Shown here: piece after piece, positions 8,973-16,618 of the stretch | How positions within the stretch are numbered: position 1 is the stretch's first letter | How the letters are laid out: each line of letters opens with the position of its first letter | From: CAVQJU01 sp963729215 | Lineage (GTDB): Bacteria > Acidobacteriota > Vicinamibacteria > Vicinamibacterales > CAVVIG01 | Assembly (NCBI GenBank): GCA_963729215.1 | Contig: CAVSND010000031.1 | Location: 310,001 to 374,000 of the forward strand | Length of the DNA: 64,000 bases | Direction: 5' to 3' | The notes under the pieces: model-generated | Databases searched by the model: none | Told to the model about the DNA's origin: nothing | What the model saw: only the letters and a program-made list of their open reading frames with translations | Position numbers and translations under genes: made by a program

Positions 8973-10031
8973 TCACACGCGGGCCGCATCCATCTCGAAT
9001 GCACCGGCCAGCGACTCGATGAACGGCGGCCGGAAGATGCCGCGTTCGGTGATGATCCCGGCGATGAGCGGATGCGGCGTCACATCGAAGGCCGGATTCC
9101 AGACCAGCGCGCCGTCCGGGACGAGCTGCGAGCCGCCCGCATGCGTGACCTCGCGGGCGTTGCGCTCCTCGATGGGAATATGCGTCCCGTCAGGGGTGCC
9201 GAGGTCGATGGTCGACAGCGGGGCCGCAACGTAGAACGGGATGCCGTGTTCGCGGGCGAGGACCGCAACGCTGTAGGTGCCGATCTTGTTCGCCGTGTCG
9301 CCGTTGGCGGCGATACGGTCGGCGCCGACAACCACGAGATCGACCTTGCCCTGTCGCATCAACGATCCGGCCATGTTGTCCGCGATGACGGTGGTCTGGA
9401 TGCCGTCGCGAACGAGTTCCCAGGCCGTCAGGCGGGCGCCCTGGAGAAACGGACGCGTCTCGTCGGCGAACACCGTGACATGCTTGCCGGCTTCGACCGC
9501 GCCGCGAATCACGCCCAGCGCGGTTCCGTACCCGGCGGTGGCCAGCGCCCCGGCGTTGCAATGCGTGAGGATGCGTGCGTCGGCGGGAACGATGGCCGCG
9601 CCGAACGCGCCCATGGCGCGGCAGCTCGCGACGTCTTCGTCATGAATCGCCTGGGCCTCGCGATCGAGCCGGTCCTTGATTTGATCGACGGACTCCCCCG
9701 CCTTGGCCGCGGCGGCGAAGGTGCGCTTCATCCGGTCAATGGCCCAGAACAGGTTGACGGCGGTGGGGCGCGTCGCAGCCATCAACTCGCAGACCTTGTA
9801 GAACTCGGCGGCGAACTTCTGGGTGCCGCTCGTCGTGCTTTTTCGCATACCAAGGGCGATGCCCATGGCAGCCGCGACGCCGATGGCCGGCGCGCCTCGG
9901 ATGACCATGTTCCTGATGGCGCGCGCGACTTCCGCGGCGGTCTTGCAACGAACGTAGATTTCGGCGCCGGGCAGCTTGCGCTGGTCGATCATCACGACCG
10001 CGTCAGCCTCCCGGACAATCGTCGGCAACAT
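8973..10031 (-). CDS. mtnA: S-methyl-5-thioribose-1-phosphate isomerase
   Basis: MtnA converts 5-methylthioribose-1-phosphate to 5-methylthioribulose-1-phosphate in methionine salvage. The 352-residue protein shows the family marks VIRGAPAIGVAAAMG near residue 45, the catalytic cysteine segment THCNAGALATAGYG near residue 160, and the aspartate segment VGADRIAANGDTANKIGTY near residue 240. It is related to the eIF2B alpha subunits. The gene heads the tsaD operon and sits about 120 bases downstream of the nucleoside salvage genes on the same strand, which fits a shared supply of methylthioadenosine-derived sugar phosphates. The intervening gap is filled by a word-array repeat. Confidence 0.95.
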   Translation of the reverse strand: MLPTIVREADAVVMIDQRKLPGAEIYVRCKTAAEVARAIRNMVIRGAPAIGVAAAMGIALGMRKSTTSGTQKFAAEFYKVCELMAATRPTAVNLFWAIDRMKRTFAAAAKAGESVDQIKDRLDREAQAIHDEDVASCRAMGAFGAAIVPADARILTHCNAGALATAGYGTALGVIRGAVEAGKHVTVFADETRPFLQGARLTAWELVRDGIQTTVIADNMAGSLMRQGKVDLVVVGADRIAANGDTANKIGTYSVAVLAREHGIPFYVAAPLSTIDLGTPDGTHIPIEERNAREVTHAGGSQLVPDGALVWNPAFDVTPHPLIAGIITERGIFRPPFIESLAGAFEMDAARV

Positions 10032-10048
10032 AGGGGAGATTGTACTGG

Positions 10049-10150
10049 TTCAAGGTTCGAGAGGTTCCAAGAGGTTCGAGAGGTTCCAAGGGTTCCGGGA
10101 ACTCCGAACCGCTAGAACCTCTCGAACTTCTCGAACCCCTCGAACCTCTG
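10049..10150. repeat. intergenic inverted array of GGTTCGAG-type words
   Basis: The left part is a tandem of variants of GGTTCGAGA and GGTTCCAAGA. The right part carries the complementary words GAACCTCTCGAA, CTTCTCGAA and CCCCTCGAACC. Together they can form one long imperfect stem, with a smaller hairpin (GTTCCGGGAAC) in the middle. The element fills the gap between the cytidine deaminase stop and the mtnA start. A second copy of the same word family lies at 32318-32455. It could act as a transcription terminator or RNA-stabilising structure. There is no open reading frame and no mobile element signature. Confidence 0.7.
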
Positions 10151-10155
10151 CCTCT

Positions 10156-10998
10156 CTAGAGCAGCCGGGCGTCAAACGGCAGCGGCAGCAGATCCTTGAG
10201 CTCGTGCGTGCCTTTCTCGGTCGTGAGATTGGCGAGCACGACGGAGAGATTGCCGCCGAACTCCCAGAGGATCTGGCGGCAGGCCCCGCACGGAGGGGTG
10301 GGGGCGTCGGTGTCGGCGACGATCGCAATCTGCGTGAAGACGCGGTGTCCTTCCGACAGCGCCTTGAACATCGCGACGCGCTCCGCGCACATGGTCAGGC
10401 CGTAGGTGGCGTTTTCGACATTGCAGCCGGTGAAGACCGTCCCGTCGCCTGTTTCGAGCGCGGCGCCGACCTTGAAATGGGAAAACGCGGCGTCGGCGTT
10501 TTCGCGCGCGCGGCGGGCAGCGTCGATCAAATTGATCTCGCCCGGGCGATCGCGCAGACGGCGCGGTCCGAGACGGCGATCGGCCGTCTTCCGCCTGTCT
10601 CCTTCCGGGCGCCCGTGGTCCTGGCGCCGGCGGTCGAAACCAGTGCGCCGATCGGCTTGCGGCGTTCCTCGTCGATCATCGGTGAGCAGGCGGAGGCTAT
10701 TGGACCGCTGGACGCCGTTGACGACGTGCGTCACGCGGGCGATCTTGAACAGCCTCGCCGTCAGCACCTGGATCTCGACGTCGGCGTGGCACAGTTCGGC
10801 GGCATCGGCGCTCGCCCAATGGCGCACGGCGTAAAACCTCATCGGGGACGCCTCGTCCCGGACGATGTCCGCGCGGCCGTACTCCTTGCGCGCGAGCACC
10901 GTCGAAAACTCACGGGCGATCGCGAGGAAATCGGCCTCGTGCCCTTCGTTGACGTCCACCATGGCTACCGACAGGCGTCCTTCATGCGAGGCGGTCAA
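10156..10998 (-). CDS. cdd: cytidine deaminase fused to N-terminal ABM-like domain
   Basis: The 280-residue protein has three parts. Residues 1-95 look like a ferredoxin-like antibiotic biosynthesis monooxygenase (ABM) domain (LSVAMVDVNEGHEADFLAIA, then FYAVRHWAS). Residues about 105-150 form an arginine-rich linker with five DRR units. The C-terminal 130 residues are a cytidine deaminase with HFKVGAALE, the zinc and proton-shuttle motif CAERVA, and PCGACRQ. The enzyme should deaminate cytidine and deoxycytidine to uridine and deoxyuridine, feeding the pyrimidine phosphorylase of the same operon. The role of the ABM domain is unknown. The start overlaps the purine nucleoside phosphorylase gene by 17 bases and the frame is continuous across all parts. 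Confidence 0.9.
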   Translation of the reverse strand: MTASHEGRLSVAMVDVNEGHEADFLAIAREFSTVLARKEYGRADIVRDEASPMRFYAVRHWASADAAELCHADVEIQVLTARLFKIARVTHVVNGVQRSNSLRLLTDDRRGTPQADRRTGFDRRRQDHGRPEGDRRKTADRRLGPRRLRDRPGEINLIDAARRARENADAAFSHFKVGAALETGDGTVFTGCNVENATYGLTMCAERVAMFKALSEGHRVFTQIAIVADTDAPTPPCGACRQILWEFGGNLSVVLANLTTEKGTHELKDLLPLPFDARLL

Positions 10999-11803
10999 TG
11001 ATGCCCTCCAATAACGCGACGAATTGCCCGCGTACGCGTCGTGCGGTTTCCATCACTTCGGAGTGGTCGAGCGGCTGGGGCAGCACGCCTGCCGCCATGT
11101 TCGTGATGCAGGAGAGGCCGAGGACTTCGAGTCCCATGTGGCGCGCCACGATGGCCTCGGGCACGGTGGACATGCCCACCGCGTCGGCGCCTATCGTCCG
11201 GAGGTATCGGATCTCCGCTGGCGTTTCGTAACTGGGCCCGAGCAGCGCGGCGTAGACGCCATGGGCCAGGTCCAGACCGATGGCCGACGCCGATTCGTCA
11301 GCCAGCCGCCGGAGTCGTTTCGAGTAGACCTCGGACATGTCCGGAAACCGCGCGCCGAGGCGGTCGTCGTTTTCACCGACGAGCGGATTGTGGCCCGTCA
11401 GGTTGATGTGATCGTCCATGGCCATGAGCGCGCCCTGCGCGAACCCGGTGTTCACGCCGCCCGCGGCATTAGTGAGGATGAGCGTTTTGACGCCCAGGAG
11501 TCCCATCACACGGACCGCAAATGTGACTGTCCGCGCATCGTGGCCTTCATACAGGTGACAGCGGCCGGCCAGCGCGGCGATCCTCGCATGTCGCATCGCG
11601 CCGAGAACCAGCCGGCCCTCATGACCGGCCACGTTCGACACAGGCCAGTGGGGCAGCTCGGCGTACGGAATCGACTGAGCGCCCGCGATGGAGTATGCGA
11701 AGTCGCCAAGCCCCGAACCCAGCACGATCGCGATCGAGGGCTTTTCCTGCACCCGCGCCCGAACGGCTTCGGCCGCCGCGTGAACCTTGTCGTAGTACTC
11801 CAT
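10982..11803 (-). CDS. punA: purine nucleoside phosphorylase
   Basis: This 273-residue enzyme belongs to the trimeric PNP family and phosphorolyses inosine, guanosine and their deoxy forms to base and (deoxy)ribose-1-phosphate. Family marks are LGSGLGDFA near residue 28, the phosphate-binding VAGHEGRLVLG, TNAAGGVN near residue 113, and GMSTVPEAIVARH followed by CITNMAAG, whose asparagine favours 6-oxopurines. It lies directly behind the NupC transporter, with essentially no gap, and overlaps the deaminase gene. A methylthioadenosine phosphorylase role is less likely given the residue pattern, although the mtnA gene is close. Confidence 0.94.
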   Translation of the reverse strand: MEYYDKVHAAAEAVRARVQEKPSIAIVLGSGLGDFAYSIAGAQSIPYAELPHWPVSNVAGHEGRLVLGAMRHARIAALAGRCHLYEGHDARTVTFAVRVMGLLGVKTLILTNAAGGVNTGFAQGALMAMDDHINLTGHNPLVGENDDRLGARFPDMSEVYSKRLRRLADESASAIGLDLAHGVYAALLGPSYETPAEIRYLRTIGADAVGMSTVPEAIVARHMGLEVLGLSCITNMAAGVLPQPLDHSEVMETARRVRGQFVALLEGIIDRLA

Positions 11804-13048
11804 TTACAGCAGGAACCCCGCAATCGTCGCGGTCATGAAGTTGGCGAGCGTCCCGGCGAGCATCGCGCGCAAGCCGAGGCGCGCCAGATCGTGGCGCCGA
11901 TTCGGCGCCAGCCCGCCAATGCCGCCGATCTGCATGCCGATCGAGCTGAAGTTGGCAAAACCGCAGAGCGCGAACGTGGCGATCGTGAACGACTTCGGAT
12001 CGAGCGTCGCCTTCATCTGCCCGAGCTGCGAGTACGCGACGAACTCGTTCAGCGCCATGCGTGTGCCGAGGAGGTTCCCGATCCTCGGCGCGTCGCTCCA
12101 GGGCACGCCCATGCTCCATGCGACCGGCGCAAATGCCCAGCCGAATATCTGCCCGAGGCTCAGGTGGACGACACCCAGCATGGCGTTGACAAGCGCAATG
12201 AGCGCCAGGAACGAAATCAGCATGGCGCCGACGTTGAGCGCCAGGTGGAGCCCTTCGGCCGTGCCCCTGCCGGCGGCGTCGATGACGTTGACGTCGGTGC
12301 GCTCCACTTCCAGCCGCACCGACCCCATCGTCTTGGGCACTTCGGTTTCCGGCACGAACATCTTCGCCATCATGATCGTGCCCGGCGCCGTCATGATCAC
12401 CGCCGTCAGCAGGTGTTTGGCCTCGACGCCGAAGAGCACGTAGGCGGCCATGATGCCGCCGGAGATGTGAGCCATGCCCGACGTCATCACCGTCATCAAC
12501 TCGGACTGCGTCATCTCGGGCAGGTACGGCCGGATGGTGAGAGGCGCCTCGGTCTGCCCCATGAAAATGCTCGCGGCGACGTTCAACGACTCGGCGCCGC
12601 TCGCTTTCATCACCCGGTGCATCACGACGGCAAAGATACGAACCACGAACTGCATGACACCGAAGTAATACAGGATGGCGAACAGCGCCGCGATGAAAAT
12701 AATCGTCGGCAGGACCTGGAAGGCAAACATGCTCGCCGACTGGGCGCCATCCGGACCGAGCGCCCCCGTCATCACCTTCGTCCAGACGGCGTTGTCGCCG
12801 AGCGCACCGAAGACGAAGGCGGAACCGACGCCTGCGAAACCGAGCAGCTTCGTGATGTAGGTGCCGAGGAATGTGAACACCCGCTCGCCAACGCTCGTCT
12901 TGAGCACGATAATCGCGAAGACGATCTGCAGTCCGAGGCCCCAGGCCACGGTCGACCAGCGAATGGCGCGGCGGTTCGTGGACAACGCGTAGGCGATCAG
13001 CAGGATCACGGCCGCGCCCAACACGGGTTGCAAGGGTCCAAGCGTCAT
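11804..13048 (-). CDS. nupC: NupC-type concentrative nucleoside transporter
   Basis: The 414-residue protein has the hydrophobic pattern and conserved segments of the CNT family, which imports nucleosides by symport with a cation. Typical segments are VFGALGDNAVW, FQVLPTIIFIAALFAILYY, the MGQTEAPLTIRPYL substrate-binding motif, ISGGIMAAYV and LNEFVAYSQL. It sits between pyrimidine and purine phosphorylase genes. Its start overlaps the upstream phosphorylase stop as ATGA. The operon context makes nucleoside uptake the clear role. Confidence 0.94.
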   Translation of the reverse strand: MTLGPLQPVLGAAVILLIAYALSTNRRAIRWSTVAWGLGLQIVFAIIVLKTSVGERVFTFLGTYITKLLGFAGVGSAFVFGALGDNAVWTKVMTGALGPDGAQSASMFAFQVLPTIIFIAALFAILYYFGVMQFVVRIFAVVMHRVMKASGAESLNVAASIFMGQTEAPLTIRPYLPEMTQSELMTVMTSGMAHISGGIMAAYVLFGVEAKHLLTAVIMTAPGTIMMAKMFVPETEVPKTMGSVRLEVERTDVNVIDAAGRGTAEGLHLALNVGAMLISFLALIALVNAMLGVVHLSLGQIFGWAFAPVAWSMGVPWSDAPRIGNLLGTRMALNEFVAYSQLGQMKATLDPKSFTIATFALCGFANFSSIGMQIGGIGGLAPNRRHDLARLGLRAMLAGTLANFMTATIAGFLL

Positions 13049-14361
13049 TGAGTCTCCCCGGATACCTCGCCGAGAATGAGCGGCCGCCGTGCCGGCGGCG
13101 CGTCTCCGACGGCAATCGCGCGTTCGGCCAGCGGCAGCGCTGCGTCGAGTCGCGGGCGGTCGCGATAATGCAGTTCGAGCACGGGCTCGCCGGCCGCGAC
13201 TTTCTCGCCCGGAGCGACCAGCACCATGATGCCGACGGCAGGATCGACGCCTTCATCGACCCGATCGCGTCCTGCCCCCAGCGCGACCGACGCACGGCCG
13301 ACGAGCGCCGCGTCCAGGCCCACGAGCACGCCTCCCCGGGAAGCGTTCACGACATGCCGGGACGGCGCGGACGGCAAGCGGCCGTAGTCGTCCACGACCT
13401 TCGGATCGCCCTCCTGGTTCTCGATGATCTGCCGGAAACGATCCAGGCCGGCGCCCGACGCAATCGCCGCGCGGACGCGCCGGTCAGCGTCAGCACGATC
13501 CTGGGCGGCACCCCCGACCACGAGCATCCGGGCAGTCAACTCGACGGACACCTCAACGAGATCGGCGGGGCCCTGCCCCTTGAGCACCTCGAGACACTCG
13601 ATCACCTCGAGTGCGTTGCCGACCGCACGGCCAAGCGGCGCATCCATTGATGTGATGATGGCTTCGGTTCGGACACCCGAGGCGTTTCCGATCGACACCA
13701 GCGATTCGGCCAGCTTCCGCGAGTCGGCCTCGGTTTTCATGAAAGCGCCGCTGCCGGTTTTTACGTCGAGGACGAGCGCATCGATGCCCTCGGCGATCTT
13801 CTTGCTCATGATCGACGCGCTGATGAGAGGGATGCTTTCCACCGTCGCCGACACGTCCCGCAGGGCGTAGAGCTTCTTGTCAGCCGGCGCGATTCGCGAC
13901 GTCTGCCCGATCATCGCGCACCCGACGCGCGCGAGCGCCTCCCGCAACTCTTCGAGCGACAGGTTCACCCGGAAGCCCGGAATCGCCTCGAGCTTGTCGA
14001 GCGTGCCGCCCGTGTGACCAAGCCCGCGGCCCGACATCATCGGCACCTTGAGGCCGCAGGCGGCGGCGAGCGGCGCCAGAATCAGCGACGTTTTGTCGCC
14101 GACGCCCCCCGTGCTGTGTTTGTCGACCTTCGCGCCAGGGATGTCGGACAAATCCACGCGGATGCCGGAGTGGACCATCGCGTCGGTGAGCCACGCGGTT
14201 TCCTGAGGGGTCATACCGCGCAGCACAATGGCCATCAGCAGCGCGGACGACTGGTAGTCGGGCCATGCACCGTCGGTCGCGCCGGATACGAACGACTGAA
14301 TCTCCTCGCGCGTCAACGCCGCTCCGTCTCGTTTCCTCGCGATGATGTCAACCGCGCGCAT
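13045..14361 (-). CDS. deoA: thymidine/pyrimidine-nucleoside phosphorylase
   Basis: This enzyme phosphorolyses thymidine, deoxyuridine or uridine. The 438-residue protein starts MRAVDIIARKRDG, the classic N-terminus, and has KHSTGGVGDKTSL, the family signature SGRGLGHTGGTLDKLEAIPG near residue 110, and KTGSGAFM. I chose the ATG giving MRAVDII because it matches the family. A longer in-frame start would run into the divergent HEAT gene. The sequence does not decide between DeoA (thymidine) and Pdp (broader pyrimidine) activity. It is the first gene of the nucleoside salvage operon. Confidence 0.93.
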   Translation of the reverse strand: MRAVDIIARKRDGAALTREEIQSFVSGATDGAWPDYQSSALLMAIVLRGMTPQETAWLTDAMVHSGIRVDLSDIPGAKVDKHSTGGVGDKTSLILAPLAAACGLKVPMMSGRGLGHTGGTLDKLEAIPGFRVNLSLEELREALARVGCAMIGQTSRIAPADKKLYALRDVSATVESIPLISASIMSKKIAEGIDALVLDVKTGSGAFMKTEADSRKLAESLVSIGNASGVRTEAIITSMDAPLGRAVGNALEVIECLEVLKGQGPADLVEVSVELTARMLVVGGAAQDRADADRRVRAAIASGAGLDRFRQIIENQEGDPKVVDDYGRLPSAPSRHVVNASRGGVLVGLDAALVGRASVALGAGRDRVDEGVDPAVGIMVLVAPGEKVAAGEPVLELHYRDRPRLDAALPLAERAIAVGDAPPARRPLILGEVSGETQ

Positions 14362-14376
14362 TCGCGCGAGTATACT
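14348..14376 (+). promoter_or_regulatory. candidate promoter for the HEAT/HD-GYP operon
   Basis: TATACT at 14371-14376 matches the -10 consensus at five of six positions, and TCAACC lies 17 bases upstream as a weak -35. Transcription would begin only a few bases before the ATG of the HEAT gene, with no room for a Shine-Dalgarno sequence. The site overlaps the start of the divergent phosphorylase gene. Confidence 0.4.
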
Positions 14377-14386
14377 GCGAGAATCG

Positions 14387-16618
14387 ATGGCCTCCGCAGA
14401 CACGGCCTCGCTCCCGCCGCTCGGCCCCGAAGACACGGCACGCCTGGTCGAATTCGCGCGGGCATGCAAGGCGGCCGCGCGCGCGGTGATGCTCTATCCG
14501 GCTGTGCATCCGGCGATCGCCGCCACGCTTGGCCGAATCGTCGAAACGACGTCGGACCGTGCGCTTCCGCAGCCCTTGCATCTGACGGTCCTGCCCGGCG
14601 GCCTGCTGCAGGACGGGCGCGCCCCGGGCCGTCCCGATCCGTCGCTCGGCGAGCTGGCCACGATCCTTCACCACCATCAAGTCGGCGAACTGACCATCCA
14701 TCCCGGCGGCGACCGGGAGGCGTGGCGGGATTTTCTGATGCTGCTCGCCCGGCCATCGGCCTCGATCCGGGCTGAGGGAGGCATCGCCAGTCTGTGGTCG
14801 GCGAACGGCGCGCGGAACGTGGAGCTGCGCGAAATCGACTACGCCGAAGTACTGCGTGAACGCAGCGGGAAGTCGGCGACCTGGGAGACGATCATCAGCC
14901 ATTGCGTGTCGGGCGAGACGGTACTCGACGAAGGCGCCGTCGCCGAACTGATGGGCATCGCGGGCGACGGCGGCCAGATCGTCGAGTTGATGGCCGAGGT
15001 CGAACGTCGCACCGAGGGCAGCGTGATCGCGAAGGCCGCGTCCCTGCTGCGGATGATCAGGGGGCTCGTGTCGACGGTTTCGAAGAAGAGCCTGGACCGC
15101 GTCGAGCCGACACTGCGTAACATGGCAGCGGCTCTCGGCGAGCTCTCCCCGGATCTGCTCGTCGGCTTGTTATCCGAGGATGCCGACGGCCGAAACGAGT
15201 CGCGCGTCATGGACGCGATCGTCAGCCGCATGACGGACCGTACGATCGCCCATTTTGTTTCTAAAGACGTGATCGCCAACAACGGCACGCCGACGGATCG
15301 TCTTGCCGAGGCGTTTCAGACGCTGGTGAGAAACCCCGACGATCGTCACCGCCTGCTCAACCTGGCCCACGACGATGCCGCGGCGGCGCCGTTCGGACAC
15401 ACCGAGGGGTTCGAAGCGGTGTGGAACCACGTCGCCGAAAAGCTGCTGACGTCGTACTCGGACGAAACCTTCGTGTCGGAGGAGTACGCGCGCGAGCTGT
15501 CGGGCGCCCGCACGCGAGCGGTGGACGTCGAGCAGGCCAGCGACGACCCGCCCGAGCGCGTGAGCGTCTGGGTGGACAGCGTGGCCGCGAGCGCGCTGCG
15601 GTCCCTCGACCTGTCGCTGCTGCTCGACCTGCTGCGCCTCGAGCAGGACGACGACAAATGGGGCGCGCTGATGGCGCCCGTGGCGCACAACCTCGAGGAC
15701 CTGCTGCTGGTCGGCGACTTCGACTCCGCCATCGAGCTCACGGCTGTGCTGACTGGCGCAGCCACAGGCACATCGTCCAAGGAACGGCGCCAGCACGCGA
15801 TGATCGCCATCGACATGCTCGTCGCCGGACCGATGATGCGGCACATCGTGACGCACCTCCTGTCCATCGACGAACCGTCGTTCGAGCGGGTCAAGGCCAT
15901 GTGCGTCTCGCTCGGAGAGGTGCTGGTGCGTCCGCTCGCCGAGGCGCTGTCCTCCGAAGAACGCGGGCGTACGCGGGAACGGCTGACCGCTATCCTGCTG
16001 GCGTTCGGCGCGGCCGGCCGGCGCACGATCGAACGCCTGAAAGCCTCGCCCAATGCGGCCGTGCGGCGCACGGCCATCCTGCTCATGCGCCAGTTCGGCG
16101 GCGTGGACGCGCTGCCCGACCTGACCGATCTGCTGAACGACAGCGACTCGATGATTCAGCGCGAGGCGGTCCGCGCGATTCTCAGCATTGGCACCGAGAA
16201 GGCCTACCGGATCCTGGAAGAAGCGCTGGCGACGGGAACCGAACGGTCCCGCGACTCGATCATGCTCGCCATCAGCATGCTGCGTGACGAACGTGCGACG
16301 CCGCTTTTTGCATACATCCTGCGGCACATCGACCACCGCCGGCTCACGTCCATCTACCTGCGTGCCATCGAGTCGCTCGGCGCCCTGCGCGACCCCGAGG
16401 GCATCGCCCCCCTTGTCGAGGCGCTTGGGAAAGGCGAATGGTGGGCGCCCCGGCGCAGCGCCGCGCTCCGTGCGGCCTCGGCCGGCGCCCTGGCGCGCAT
16501 CGGGACACCGGAAGCCTACACCGCGCTCGAAACCGCCGCGGAAGGATCGCGGCGCGTTCGCGCGGCGGCGCGTCCGTTCCTCGAGAACCGCGCACGCTCG
16601 AAAAGGGCCGCGCAGTGA
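14387..16618 (+). CDS. HEAT-repeat protein with N-terminal LYxxxHP domain
   Basis: The 743-residue protein has no signal peptide or membrane segment. Residues about 20-120 form an alpha/beta region starting RAVMLYPAVHPAI and continuing through LLQDGRAP and GELTIHPGG. A similar region occurs at the N-terminus of the HD-GYP protein encoded next. The C-terminal third contains HEAT-like helical repeats (LPDLTDLLNDSDSMIQREAVRAI, then similar units to the end), a scaffold that usually binds other proteins. The middle is helical without a recognised family. The stop overlaps the HD-GYP start as GTGA, so the two are made together. I chose the internal ATG MASADTASL because the earlier ATG would overlap the divergent gene. 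Confidence 0.82.
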   Translation: MASADTASLPPLGPEDTARLVEFARACKAAARAVMLYPAVHPAIAATLGRIVETTSDRALPQPLHLTVLPGGLLQDGRAPGRPDPSLGELATILHHHQVGELTIHPGGDREAWRDFLMLLARPSASIRAEGGIASLWSANGARNVELREIDYAEVLRERSGKSATWETIISHCVSGETVLDEGAVAELMGIAGDGGQIVELMAEVERRTEGSVIAKAASLLRMIRGLVSTVSKKSLDRVEPTLRNMAAALGELSPDLLVGLLSEDADGRNESRVMDAIVSRMTDRTIAHFVSKDVIANNGTPTDRLAEAFQTLVRNPDDRHRLLNLAHDDAAAAPFGHTEGFEAVWNHVAEKLLTSYSDETFVSEEYARELSGARTRAVDVEQASDDPPERVSVWVDSVAASALRSLDLSLLLDLLRLEQDDDKWGALMAPVAHNLEDLLLVGDFDSAIELTAVLTGAATGTSSKERRQHAMIAIDMLVAGPMMRHIVTHLLSIDEPSFERVKAMCVSLGEVLVRPLAEALSSEERGRTRERLTAILLAFGAAGRRTIERLKASPNAAVRRTAILLMRQFGGVDALPDLTDLLNDSDSMIQREAVRAILSIGTEKAYRILEEALATGTERSRDSIMLAISMLRDERATPLFAYILRHIDHRRLTSIYLRAIESLGALRDPEGIAPLVEALGKGEWWAPRRSAALRAASAGALARIGTPEAYTALETAAEGSRRVRAAARPFLENRARSKRAAQ

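Noticed and set aside
8061..10115. A 684-codon open frame opposite tsaD and mtnA
   Set aside because: It is antisense to two well-recognised genes, is rich in Arg, His and Gly, and shows no family features. Long antisense frames are common in GC-rich DNA.
10049..10150. CRISPR array
   Set aside because: The repeated units are only 8-10 bases, vary, have no spacers of uniform length, and the two halves are inverted. No cas gene is near.
10049..10150. Attachment site or insertion sequence remnant
   Set aside because: No transposase or integrase fragment, no target duplication, and related arrays occur at unrelated gene ends.
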